Origin: Streptomyces sp. NBC_00259
GTDB taxonomy: Bacteria > Actinomycetota > Actinomycetes > Streptomycetales > Streptomycetaceae
Reading direction: 5' to 3'
Length of the DNA: 64,000 nt
Assembly: GCF_036181745.1 (NCBI RefSeq)
Contig: NZ_CP108080.1
Location: forward strand, 7,195,501 to 7,259,500
Shown: one piece after another, positions 8,504 through 16,652 of the stretch
How positions within the stretch are numbered: position 1 is the stretch's first letter
Layout of the letters: each line of letters begins with the position of its first letter
Notes under the pieces: model-generated
The model's database searches: none
Told to the model about the DNA's origin: nothing
Seen by the model: only the letters and a program-made list of their open reading frames with translations
Program-made: the position numbers and the translations under genes

Positions 8504-9936
8504 CGAGCGGTCTCCTGATGGTCCGGGCGCGGGTTCGCGAGCAGATCGAGGGTGAGGGCGGCCGTCCAGGCGAAGTCGAGAGTGCCCCGGCCCTCGCCGG
8601 TGAACGGGTCGACGTACTCGGCGAACCCCGAGGTCCCGGCCGCCGTGAGGAACGCGGCCCGCAGCCTGTCGGCGCGGCCGTCGGCGCCGTACAGACGCAG
8701 GCCGCGGTCGATGAGCCAGGCGGTGTTGAACCAGGCGGGTCCCCGCCAGTAGCGGGTCCGGTCGAAGGCGTGGCCGCTCAGCGCGTAGCTGGCGACGAGG
8801 CCGGTGTCCGACGCGCGGAAGTGGGGGCCGTCGAGCGTGTCGAGCAGTGCCCGCACGATGTCGTCGGGCAGGCCCGGGACGATCAGCGGCACGAGCCCGG
8901 CGATGCTGCGTTCCCGTACGAGCTCGCCGCCCACCAGGTCGCGGCAGAGGAACAGCCCGGCCTCCGCGTCCCACAGGCGGGTGACGAGGGCGTCCGTCAG
9001 ACGCTGCGCGCGCTGCTCGTGGCGCAGCGGGTCGGCGCCGGTCGCCCGGGCGATACGGGCGAGCGCGTACTCGGAGACGATCAGCAGGGCGTTGAAGCAC
9101 GGGTCCTCGACGGCGAAGGCGTGCTCTCCGTCCGCGTACCCGCCGTCGCGGTAGTCGGCGGCGAGCCGCACGTACCGTCCGTAGTCGACGTCCGTGGGCC
9201 GGTCGTCGGCGTGGCCGTGGTCCAGGTCGGCCCGGCGGAAGGAAGCGGGATCGGCCGGCGCGACACGGGAGAGCGGGACGTCCCAGCAGGGACTGTTGTC
9301 CATGCCCGGCTCCCACGGGTGCATCACCGCGGCGAGCCCGCCCCCGCCGAGGTCCCGGGCGGACAGCAGGTAGTCGTGCCAGGCCGCGAGACCGGCGTAC
9401 ACACGGGAGAGGAAGCCGCGCCGGACCGACTCGGCCGGGTCCGCCTCGTGCACGAGCCACGCGGCGAGCGCGTGCACGGGCGGCTGGACGATCCCGGAGG
9501 TCTCGGGAGCGGCGGGGGCTCCGGCGGCGGCGCCTGCCTGCGACGAGCGCCAGAAGTCCGGGCTCGGGAAGTAGGCGTCCAGGGGCACGGCCGGATTGAA
9601 GGCGATGTGCGGGATGCGCCCGTCGGCCCACTGGGCGCCGAGCAGCGTCTCCAGTTCGCGTTGGGCGCGGCGGGGCGACAGATGCCGCAGCCCGATCGCG
9701 ACGAAGGCCGAGTCCCAGCTCCACTGGTGCGGATACAGGGTGCGCGAGGGGACCGTGGAGGAACCCGTCCAGTTGTCCAGGAGTACCCGTGCCGCACCGC
9801 GCCGCAGTGTCAGGTCCGCGGCAGCGGTGGGCACGGGCTGATCGAGGGCGGCCGCCTCGCCGGACGGTGTCCCGTCGGACGGCGCCTCGCCGGACGAGGA
9901 CTGGTCGGCGACCACTGCGTCGAGGAGGGTCGTCAT
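8500..9936 (-). CDS. GH63-type (MGH1-like) glycoside hydrolase
   Basis: A 478-residue (alpha/alpha)6-barrel protein resembling mannosylglycerate/glucosylglycerate hydrolases. Visible marks are YPHQWSWDSAF near residue 63, HPWEPGMDNSPCWD near 210 (likely catalytic Asp), RYWRGPAWFNTAWL, and GFAEYVDPFTGEG near 442 (likely catalytic Glu). No export signal is seen. The start chosen is the ATG at 9936, which overlaps the preceding epimerase-like gene by 4 bp; the next gene also overlaps by 4 bp, so translation of the three is coupled. By family precedent the substrate could be a hexosyl-glycerate or another small glucoside; the sequence does not decide. Confidence 0.82.
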   Translation of the reverse strand: MTTLLDAVVADQSSSGEAPSDGTPSGEAAALDQPVPTAAADLTLRRGAARVLLDNWTGSSTVPSRTLYPHQWSWDSAFVAIGLRHLSPRRAQRELETLLGAQWADGRIPHIAFNPAVPLDAYFPSPDFWRSSQAGAAAGAPAAPETSGIVQPPVHALAAWLVHEADPAESVRRGFLSRVYAGLAAWHDYLLSARDLGGGGLAAVMHPWEPGMDNSPCWDVPLSRVAPADPASFRRADLDHGHADDRPTDVDYGRYVRLAADYRDGGYADGEHAFAVEDPCFNALLIVSEYALARIARATGADPLRHEQRAQRLTDALVTRLWDAEAGLFLCRDLVGGELVRERSIAGLVPLIVPGLPDDIVRALLDTLDGPHFRASDTGLVASYALSGHAFDRTRYWRGPAWFNTAWLIDRGLRLYGADGRADRLRAAFLTAAGTSGFAEYVDPFTGEGRGTLDFAWTAALTLDLLANPRPDHQETAR

Positions 9937-10733
9937 GCGCCGGACCGCCGAAGGAAGCCGGGGACGGAGCGCACGGCCTCGACCGGGTCGCCGGTCAGCC
10001 GGCATTCGGCGGCGAGGTAGCCGTCGTAGCCGATGGTCTTCAGCGCCCCGAGCCAGGCGGGCCAGTCGAGGTGGCCCGCGCCCGGCTGGAAGCGGTTGGA
10101 GTCCGAGACCTGGGCGTGGCCGATGACGTCCGCGTGGGCGAGGATCGACGCGGCCGGATCGGACTCCTCGATGTTCATGTGGTAGCTGTCGATGCCGATC
10201 CGCACGCCGTCGGAGCCGACGGTACGGATCAGTTCCGCCGCCTGCTCCAGCCGGTTGACCATGTGGTCCTCGTAGCGGTTGAGCGGCTCCAGGTAGAGGG
10301 TGACGCCCTCGGCCCGGGCGTGCTCGCCCAGCTCGGCGAGGCCGGCCAGCAGGACGTCGCGGTCCTCCGCCTCGCTGCGCGGCGGCTCGAAGGGAGGCAG
10401 CCGGCGCGAGAACATCCCGTACGACGCCGGGGTCTGGGCCCCGAGGCCGCCGAGTTCCCCGATGACGGAGAGCTGGGACTTCATCTGGGCGATCGCGTCC
10501 CGGCGCAGCTCCACGTCGAAGGCGCCGAAGAAGTGGAGCATCTCGACGCAGACGGTCGGCATGACGACGCCGTCCTTGAGCGCCTGCCGCAGCTCGGGCA
10601 GGCGTCCCCGGAAGTGGAAGTCGCCCTTGGCGCGCAGCTCGATCGCGTCATAGCCGGCTGCCTGCGCGAACTCCCATTTCTCCTGGAGCGTGTCGCCCGG
10701 CAGCAGCTGTTCCTGGGCGGCGGTCTTGAGCAC
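9933..10733 (-). CDS. Sugar epimerase/isomerase, TIM barrel (ketose 3-epimerase-like)
   Basis: A 266-residue member of the xylose-isomerase-like TIM-barrel superfamily. The expected metal ligands are visible: Glu in YLEPLNRYED (about 150), Asp and His in IDSYHMNIEE (about 180), and a late Glu in AAECRL (about 241). SNRFQPGAGHLDW between them resembles the substrate loop of D-tagatose/D-psicose 3-epimerases. Known relatives epimerise ketoses, isomerise keto-acids, or act on 3-keto-sugars. The start is a GTG preceded by GAGGGAG. A 78-bp gap with a small CCCCGG/CCGGGG hairpin (10785-10803) separates it from the upstream dehydrogenase gene. Confidence 0.82.
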   Translation of the reverse strand: MLKTAAQEQLLPGDTLQEKWEFAQAAGYDAIELRAKGDFHFRGRLPELRQALKDGVVMPTVCVEMLHFFGAFDVELRRDAIAQMKSQLSVIGELGGLGAQTPASYGMFSRRLPPFEPPRSEAEDRDVLLAGLAELGEHARAEGVTLYLEPLNRYEDHMVNRLEQAAELIRTVGSDGVRIGIDSYHMNIEESDPAASILAHADVIGHAQVSDSNRFQPGAGHLDWPAWLGALKTIGYDGYLAAECRLTGDPVEAVRSVPGFLRRSGA

Positions 10734-10811
10734 GGTCTTGCTCCCTCGGTAACGCGGAAACGTCGGAAAGTCGGATACGTGGAGCCCCGGACACTCGCCG
10801 GGGCCGAAGGC

Positions 10812-11858
10812 TCAGAACTCCAGGACGACCTGGAGCGCGTCGGCGGGGCGCTCGTCCAGCAGGACGTACGCGTCGGCCGCGTCCGCGACCGGGACGACAT
10901 GGCTGACCAGAGCCTCCACGTCGACCTGGCCTTCGGCGACCAGCCGCAGGAACGTCCGCTGGAGGCGCTCGACCGTCCAGCGCCCGGCGAGCTGCGGCGG
11001 CACCCCGCCGATCTGCGAGCAGATCAGCTGCACCCGGTTGTGGTGGAACTCGTCGCCGAGACGCAGCCCGGCGCCGTCCCCCTGGTAGAAGCCGGAGGCG
11101 ACGACGCGGCCGCCGACGGCGACCGAGCGCAGGGCCTCGTGCAGGGCGGGGTAGGCGCCGCTGATCTCGACGGCGACGTCAGCGCCCAGTCCGCCGGTGG
11201 CCTCGCGGACGCGTTCGGCGACCGCGTCGGTGCGGGCGTTGAGCGTGTACTGCGCGCCGTACGCCTTGGCGCTCTCCAGCCGTACGTCGAGGGCGTCCAC
11301 GGCCGTGACGCGGGCGCCGTTCAGCTGGGCGAGGCGGGTGGTGAGGAGTCCGATGACGCCCTGGCCGAAGACGGCGACGTCCTCTCCGACGTGGATGTCG
11401 GCGGCGAGGACGGCGTTGTAGGCGATCGCGCCGACGCGGGCGAAGGCACCGGCGAGCGGCGCGAGCCCGGCGGGCAGGGTGTGTCCGGCCATGCGCTCGG
11501 CGGGGACGATGCCCTCGCTGCGGTGGCCCCAGATGCCCCACACGAGGTCGCCCGGCTCCGGCATGCCGGGAGTGCCGACGAGCTCGGGGGAGACCTCGGT
11601 GACCTCGCCGACCTCGGAGTAGCCCCAGCCCGCGACCGGGTACTCGATGCCGGCGGCGCCGTCGCGGAACAGCCGGGCCTCGGGGTCCCAGGTGCGGGTC
11701 AGATACGGGTTGGTGCCGCGGTAGGCCGTCAGCTCGGTGCCGGCGGAGATGCCCGAGTAGCGGGTGCGCACCCGCAGGTGTCCGGGCGGCAGCGGGGCGG
11801 AGGCGTGCTCCGCGACCTCGACCTGGCGGGGGCCGGTGAATTGGACGACACGTTCCAC
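10812..11858 (-). CDS. BchC-like medium-chain dehydrogenase lacking zinc ligands
   Basis: A 348-residue MDR-superfamily oxidoreductase. The N-terminal GroES-like domain contains YSGISAGTELTAYRGT, the hallmark of the bacteriochlorophyllide-dehydrogenase-like branch. The Rossmann domain has FGQGVIGLL near 166. Classical catalytic zinc ligands are absent: there is only one Cys in the protein. It is the first gene of the leftward operon; a GTG start follows a GGAG ribosome binding site, and the promoter with an embedded operator half lies just upstream. Most likely it oxidises or reduces a hydroxyl of the sugar handled by its neighbours; the cofactor and substrate are unknown. Confidence 0.8.
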   Translation of the reverse strand: MERVVQFTGPRQVEVAEHASAPLPPGHLRVRTRYSGISAGTELTAYRGTNPYLTRTWDPEARLFRDGAAGIEYPVAGWGYSEVGEVTEVSPELVGTPGMPEPGDLVWGIWGHRSEGIVPAERMAGHTLPAGLAPLAGAFARVGAIAYNAVLAADIHVGEDVAVFGQGVIGLLTTRLAQLNGARVTAVDALDVRLESAKAYGAQYTLNARTDAVAERVREATGGLGADVAVEISGAYPALHEALRSVAVGGRVVASGFYQGDGAGLRLGDEFHHNRVQLICSQIGGVPPQLAGRWTVERLQRTFLRLVAEGQVDVEALVSHVVPVADAADAYVLLDERPADALQVVLEF

Positions 11859-11898
11859 GAGAGGGCTCCGAGGGGGGTTGGGTTCACCACTTAGGTTG

Positions 11899-11926
11899 AG
11901 AATATCTTCGACTTACGTCTTGTCAA
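11899..11926 (-). promoter_or_regulatory. Strong housekeeping-type promoter of the leftward operon
   Basis: On the minus strand TTGACA (11926-11921) and TATTCT (11904-11899) are separated by 16 bases. The -35 is a perfect consensus and the -10 a good one. Predicted transcription starts near 11892, giving a leader of about 35 nt to the GTG at 11858. One arm of the 12-bp inverted repeat (11909-11920) fills most of the spacer, so a bound repressor would block polymerase. Confidence 0.75.
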
Positions 11927-11971
11927 CACGCAAAAGTGATGCTGAGATGCTTCATCGGTAGACGTAAGTCG
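11909..11971. promoter_or_regulatory. Pair of 12-bp operator arms in the divergent promoter region
   Basis: CGACTTACGTCT (11909-11920) and AGACGTAAGTCG (11960-11971) are exact reverse complements separated by 39 bases, about five helical turns centre to centre. Each arm is itself nearly palindromic (GAC....GTC). The left arm sits between -35 and -10 of the leftward promoter, and the right arm lies 43 bases before the ATG of the binding-protein gene. The most likely ligand-responsive binder is the ROK protein encoded in the rightward operon. Confidence 0.7.
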
Positions 11972-12013
11972 GTGATGGCTCAGACGCCGGCACCGAGGCA
12001 CTGAGGACGGGAC

Positions 12014-13441
12014 ATGCGCAAGAGGACCCGGTGGTCGAAGGCGACCCCCCGACGGTCGAAGGTGATCGCAGCCGGTCTCGCGGCGGCACTGGGCATGGGA
12101 GTGCTCGCCGGCTGCTCCGGCGGCGGAAACGGCCCTGGTAAACCCGACAAGCGGATCACCGTGTGGTCCCAGGAGAACCTGACCCCGCGCGTGGCGGCCA
12201 CCGAGAAGATCATCGGACGCTTCGAGAAGGAGACCGGCATCCAGGTCGATCTCGTGGGCGTCGACGAGGGCCAGATGCCCCAGCTGATCATGTCGGCCGC
12301 CGCCGCCGGGAAGCTCCCCGACGTCATCGGCGCCGTACCGATGGGCCAGACCTGGCAGATGTACGGCAACGGGCTGCTCAACACCGACGTCCCCGAGGCG
12401 ATCGTCGACGAACTCGGCCCGGGGACCTTCAACGCCAACGCGCTCGGCCTGACCGCCGACGGCGCCACCCAGCTCGCCGTCCCCTCCGACGCCTGGCTGC
12501 AGCTCCTCGTCTACCGCAAGGACCTGCTCCAGCAGGCCGGGCTGAAGACGCCCGACACCTACGACGCACTCCTCGCCGCGGCGAAGGGACTCGACACCAA
12601 GGGACGGGACGGCATCGCGGCCGCCACCGACCCCAGTGACGTCTTCACCCACCAGAGCTTCGAGAACATCGCGCTCGCCAACGACTGCCAGCTCACCGAC
12701 GACAAGGGGACGGTGAAACTCGACTCGCCGCAGTGCGCCACCGCGTTCGAGGCGTACGACACCCTCGCCCGCGGCCACGGCGCACCCGGCACCCAGACCG
12801 TCGACTCCACCCGCGCCACCTACTTCGCCGGCAAGTCCTCGATGATCGTCTGGTCGTCCTTCCTCCTCGACGAACTCGCCGGGCTGCGCAAGGACGCCCT
12901 GCCCAGCTGCGCCGAGTGCAAGAAGGACCCCGGCTTCCTCGCCGCCAACAGCGGCATCGTCACCGCCCTCAAGGGACCCGACTCCGCGAAGCCGGCCCAG
13001 CTCGGCGAGGTCACCTCCTGGGTGACGACCAGGACCGCCGAGACGGACGCCTCGCGGAAGTTCATCGAGTACATGATGGGCGCCGGGTACGAGGACTGGT
13101 TCGGCATGGCACCCGAAGGCAAGATCCCCGTGCGCAAGGGAACCGCCGAACAGCCGGAGAGGTACCTGGACGCCTGGCGGCACAGCGAGATGGGCGTCGA
13201 CACCCTTCGCCCCATGAACGAGGTCTTCTCCGACCGGCTCCTCGACCAGCTCGCCGACGGCGTCAGCAACATGCAGCGCTGGGGGATCACCCAGGGCGAG
13301 GGCGCCCTCGTCGGCGCGATGAACGGCGAACTGCCCGTCCCCAAGGCCATCGGTGCCATGACCAGCGGCCAGACCTCCCCGGACGAGGCCGCCCACGAGG
13401 CGAACGAGGAAGTCGCCGCCCTGCAGAAGTCCCTCCAGTAG
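12014..13441 (+). CDS. Sugar ABC transporter, solute-binding lipoprotein
   Basis: A 475-residue extracellular binding protein of the family-1 (maltose-type) class. The N-terminus is basic, then hydrophobic, and ends in the lipobox LAGC, so it should be lipid-anchored after cleavage before Cys. The mature part begins with a Ser/Gly-rich linker and then KRITVWSQE, typical of the first strand of these proteins. ATG 12014 follows GAGGACGGGAC. It is the first gene of the rightward operon and is followed by two permeases with no ATPase, as is usual in Streptomyces, where the shared ATPase MsiK energises many sugar importers. The ligand is unknown. Confidence 0.92.
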   Translation: MRKRTRWSKATPRRSKVIAAGLAAALGMGVLAGCSGGGNGPGKPDKRITVWSQENLTPRVAATEKIIGRFEKETGIQVDLVGVDEGQMPQLIMSAAAAGKLPDVIGAVPMGQTWQMYGNGLLNTDVPEAIVDELGPGTFNANALGLTADGATQLAVPSDAWLQLLVYRKDLLQQAGLKTPDTYDALLAAAKGLDTKGRDGIAAATDPSDVFTHQSFENIALANDCQLTDDKGTVKLDSPQCATAFEAYDTLARGHGAPGTQTVDSTRATYFAGKSSMIVWSSFLLDELAGLRKDALPSCAECKKDPGFLAANSGIVTALKGPDSAKPAQLGEVTSWVTTRTAETDASRKFIEYMMGAGYEDWFGMAPEGKIPVRKGTAEQPERYLDAWRHSEMGVDTLRPMNEVFSDRLLDQLADGVSNMQRWGITQGEGALVGAMNGELPVPKAIGAMTSGQTSPDEAAHEANEEVAALQKSLQ

Positions 13442-13457
13442 GCCGAGGAACCGACCC

Positions 13458-14507
13458 ATGACCACAGCTCAGCGCGGCGCGACGGAGCGCCGCCCCACGG
13501 ACGGCGGCCCCACGAACGCCGGCCCCAAGATCCCCCGCAAGGCCCGGCGCCCGCTCACCGCCACGCGCCCGCTCACCGCCGCCCGGCGCGAGAACCGCGC
13601 GGGACTCGCCTTCGTCTCGCCCACCTTCCTGGTGGTGCTCGTCGTGGTCGTCCTGCCCATCCTGTGGACCGTGCTCCTCGCGTTCCAGGACGCCAAGCTC
13701 GTCGACATCCAGGGCATGGGCCTGTTCGGCAACTGGACGCTCGACAACTTCCAGCAGGTCTTCGGCTCCGCCGGATTCTGGAGCAGCCTCTCCACGACCG
13801 TCATCTACACCGTCGGTGCCACCGTCGGATCGCTCCTGCTCGGCCTCGTCGCCGCACTCGCGCTCCGCACCCCCTTCCGAGGCCGCGGACTGCTGCGCGG
13901 CGCGATGCTCCTGCCGTACGTCGCCCCGGTCGTCGCCGTCGCGTTCGTCTGGGAGGTCGCGCTCAGCCCCCAGTACGGCATCGTCAACGAGTGGGGCCGC
14001 TCGCTCTTCGGCTGGGACGACCCGATCGCGTTCCTGTCCACGCGCGAGTACGAGATCGGCCTGTTCGGGCTGCACTTCGACATCCCGCTGTCCCTGCTCA
14101 CCGTCATCGCCTTCGAGATATGGCGCTACTTCCCCTTCGCGTTCCTCTTCCTCCTCGCCCGGCTCCAGGCCGTACCGGACGTACTCGAGGAAGCCGCCAA
14201 GGTCGACGGCGCCACGCCCCTGCAGCGTTTCCGCCACATCCTCATGCCGCAGCTCATGCCGGTCATGGCGCTGCTGTGCGTCCTGCGCTTCATCATGACG
14301 TTCAACAAGTTCGACGACGTCTACCTGCTCACCGGCGGCGGCTCCGGAACCGACGTCGCGGCCGTCCGGGTCTACGACTTCCTCACCGCCCGCTACGACG
14401 TCGGCGCCGCCTCGGCCCAGGCCCTCGTCCTCGCCGGCGTCCTCGTGGTCCTGCTGGGCCTCTACTTCAAGTTCTTCGGCAAGAAGATGCAGGAGGAGCA
14501 GTCGTGA
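13458..14507 (+). CDS. Sugar ABC transporter permease, MalF-type
   Basis: A 349-residue inner-membrane protein of the BPD_transp_1 superfamily. A charged N-terminal tail of about 45 residues precedes the first helix (FVSPTFLVVLVVVVLPILW). The cytoplasmic EAA loop is visible as EEAAKVDGATPLQRF, the site that contacts the ATPase. It begins 16 bp after the binding-protein gene and overlaps the next permease by 4 bp (GTGA). Confidence 0.92.
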   Translation: MTTAQRGATERRPTDGGPTNAGPKIPRKARRPLTATRPLTAARRENRAGLAFVSPTFLVVLVVVVLPILWTVLLAFQDAKLVDIQGMGLFGNWTLDNFQQVFGSAGFWSSLSTTVIYTVGATVGSLLLGLVAALALRTPFRGRGLLRGAMLLPYVAPVVAVAFVWEVALSPQYGIVNEWGRSLFGWDDPIAFLSTREYEIGLFGLHFDIPLSLLTVIAFEIWRYFPFAFLFLLARLQAVPDVLEEAAKVDGATPLQRFRHILMPQLMPVMALLCVLRFIMTFNKFDDVYLLTGGGSGTDVAAVRVYDFLTARYDVGAASAQALVLAGVLVVLLGLYFKFFGKKMQEEQS

Positions 14508-15403
14508 CGCGCATCTCCACGACCCCCCGTACGCCCATGAGCCGGGCGCAGTTCGAGGAACGGCTCATCCGTGTCCTGCGCTGGATCGTGATCGCGTTCC
14601 TCGCCGCGATCACGATCGTGCCCTTCTACTACATGCTGCTGCTGTCGGTGAAGTCCATCGACGCGCTGCTGCTCGACCCCGGGTCCCTGTGGGTCTCGGC
14701 GAAGGACTTCACGCTCGACACCTACCGCAATGTCATGACGCCCGCCGAGGACGGCGGACAGGGCTTCACACGGCTGCTGCTCAACTCCGCGCTCGTCTCC
14801 CTCGGCACGGTGGTGCTCACCCTCGCCGCCGCCGTCCCCGGCGCGTACGCCATCAGCCGCCTCAGGTTCTTCGGCGGCCGGCAGGTGAGCGCCCTCTTCC
14901 TGGCCGTCTACCTCTTCCCCGCCACGCTGCTCGCCGTCCCGCTCTTCGTGATGTTCGCGAAACTCGGTCTGTCCTCCAGCCTCGCCGGCCTCGCGATCGT
15001 CTACGTGGCGCAGACCGTGCCCGTGTCGATCTACATGCTGAAGAACTACCTCGTCACGATCCCCTCCTCGATCGAGGAGGCCGCCGCCCTCGACGGCTGC
15101 TCCCGCCTGCAGACCGTGCGCAAGGTGATCCTGCCGCTCGCGACCCCGTCGCTGATGGCCACCGGGCTGTACGTCTTCATGATCGCCTGGAACGAGTTCC
15201 TCTTCGCGCTGCTCTTCCTCGCCGCCGACCCCGGCAAGTGGACCGTCTCCCTGGGCCTCGCACAGCTCGCCAACGGCATCGAGGTTTCCAAGACCGTTCT
15301 GATGGCCGGGTCCGTGGTCCTGACGATCCCCGTGGTACTTCTGTTCTTCGCCGCCGAACGCCTCCTCACCGAGGGACTGACCAGCGGCGCGGACAAGAGC
15401 TGA
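14504..15403 (+). CDS. Sugar ABC transporter permease, MalG-type
   Basis: A 299-residue permease with about six helices and the EAA loop EEAAALDGCSRLQTVRKV. The frame is open well upstream, but the GTG at 14504 is chosen because AGGAGG precedes it by eight bases, it overlaps the previous stop by 4 bp, and homology starts there. It pairs with the preceding MalF-type permease to form the channel. Confidence 0.92.
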   Translation: MTRISTTPRTPMSRAQFEERLIRVLRWIVIAFLAAITIVPFYYMLLLSVKSIDALLLDPGSLWVSAKDFTLDTYRNVMTPAEDGGQGFTRLLLNSALVSLGTVVLTLAAAVPGAYAISRLRFFGGRQVSALFLAVYLFPATLLAVPLFVMFAKLGLSSSLAGLAIVYVAQTVPVSIYMLKNYLVTIPSSIEEAAALDGCSRLQTVRKVILPLATPSLMATGLYVFMIAWNEFLFALLFLAADPGKWTVSLGLAQLANGIEVSKTVLMAGSVVLTIPVVLLFFAAERLLTEGLTSGADKS

Positions 15404-15422
15404 GGGGACGGGGACCACCACC

Positions 15423-16652
15423 ATGCCGGGGAACCAGGCGAGCGCCGGACACCTGTTGCGGCTGATCCGCAGCGGCGAGGCGACCACACGAGGCGACCTC
15501 CAGCGCGCCACCGGTCTGTCACGGTCCACCGTCGGGCACCGACTGGACCAGCTGTTCGGGGCCGGCTGGCTGCGCGACGCCGCGGGCACCTCGACCGGCG
15601 GACGCCCGTCCGCCCGCATCGAGTTCGACCCGAAGCACGCCGTCGTACTCGCCGTCGACCTGGAGACCCGGCACGCCCGCGCGGCGGTCCTGGACCTCAC
15701 CGGCACGGTGCTCGCCGTCCGCTCGGGAGCACTGCTGATCGGCGACGGGCCCGTGGCCGTCCTCGGCGAACTGGCCCGCTGGTTCGCGCCGCTGCTCGCC
15801 GAGGCGGGAGCCGGACCCACGGACGTGTGCGGCATCGGCCTGTCCGTCCCCGGACCCGTCGACTTCGGCACCGGACGTGTCGTCCAGCCGCCGATCATGC
15901 CCGGCTGGGACGGCTTCCCCATCCGCGAGACGATGCAGGAGGCGTACGAGGAACACGTCGGCCCCTCGCGGGAACCGGGCCCCGTGCCGGTGCTCGTCGA
16001 CAACGACGCCAACCTGATGGCGTACGCGGAACACCGCGCCGCCCACGCGGGCTGCTCGGCCTTCCTCCTCGTCAAGGCGTCCACCGGCATCGGCGCCGGC
16101 GTCGTCGTCGACGGCGGGATCTACCGCGGCATCGACGGCAGCGCCGGCGACATCGGACACATCAGGCTGCACGACCGGCCCGACGCGCTGTGCATGTGCG
16201 GCTCCTACGGCTGCCTCGCCGCCGTCGCGAGCGGACGCGCCCTTGCGGCGCAACTGTCCGAACTCGGTGTCCCGACCACCTCCGGCTCCGACGTCCGCCG
16301 GCTCCTCGCCGAGGGACAGCCGGACGCGGTCCGCCTCGCACGCGAGGCCGGGCAGCTCATCGGCGAAGTGCTCGCCACCGTCGTCACGTTGCTCAACCCC
16401 GGCGTGCTGGTCCTCACCGGCGACCTGGCCGGGACCCCCTTCCTGACGGGCGTGCGCGAGCTCCTCTACCAGCGCGCCATGCCTCGTACCACCGCCCACC
16501 TCGACGTGGTGACGGGCAGACTCGACGACCGTGCGGGCCTGACGGGCGCCGCCGCCCTCGTCGTCGAACACCTCTACGCGCCCGACCTGGCCGACCGGCG
16601 CCTCGCCGCCCTCAACGCCACCGCCGATCGCAGACACGGAGCCCCCGCATGA
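15423..16652 (+). CDS. ROK-family transcriptional regulator
   Basis: A 409-residue protein with an N-terminal winged helix (about 1-75; TRGDLQRATGLSRSTVGHRL) and a C-terminal ROK sugar-binding/kinase fold. VDNDANLMAYAEH carries the usual sugar-contact Asp. The zinc motif is CMCGSYGCLAAV: its cysteines are kept, but the Glu that normally follows the last Cys is replaced by Leu, which may affect ligand affinity. Being inside the transporter operon it is expected to be autoregulated and to respond to the imported sugar. It overlaps the next gene by 4 bp (ATGA). Confidence 0.9.
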   Translation: MPGNQASAGHLLRLIRSGEATTRGDLQRATGLSRSTVGHRLDQLFGAGWLRDAAGTSTGGRPSARIEFDPKHAVVLAVDLETRHARAAVLDLTGTVLAVRSGALLIGDGPVAVLGELARWFAPLLAEAGAGPTDVCGIGLSVPGPVDFGTGRVVQPPIMPGWDGFPIRETMQEAYEEHVGPSREPGPVPVLVDNDANLMAYAEHRAAHAGCSAFLLVKASTGIGAGVVVDGGIYRGIDGSAGDIGHIRLHDRPDALCMCGSYGCLAAVASGRALAAQLSELGVPTTSGSDVRRLLAEGQPDAVRLAREAGQLIGEVLATVVTLLNPGVLVLTGDLAGTPFLTGVRELLYQRAMPRTTAHLDVVTGRLDDRAGLTGAAALVVEHLYAPDLADRRLAALNATADRRHGAPA

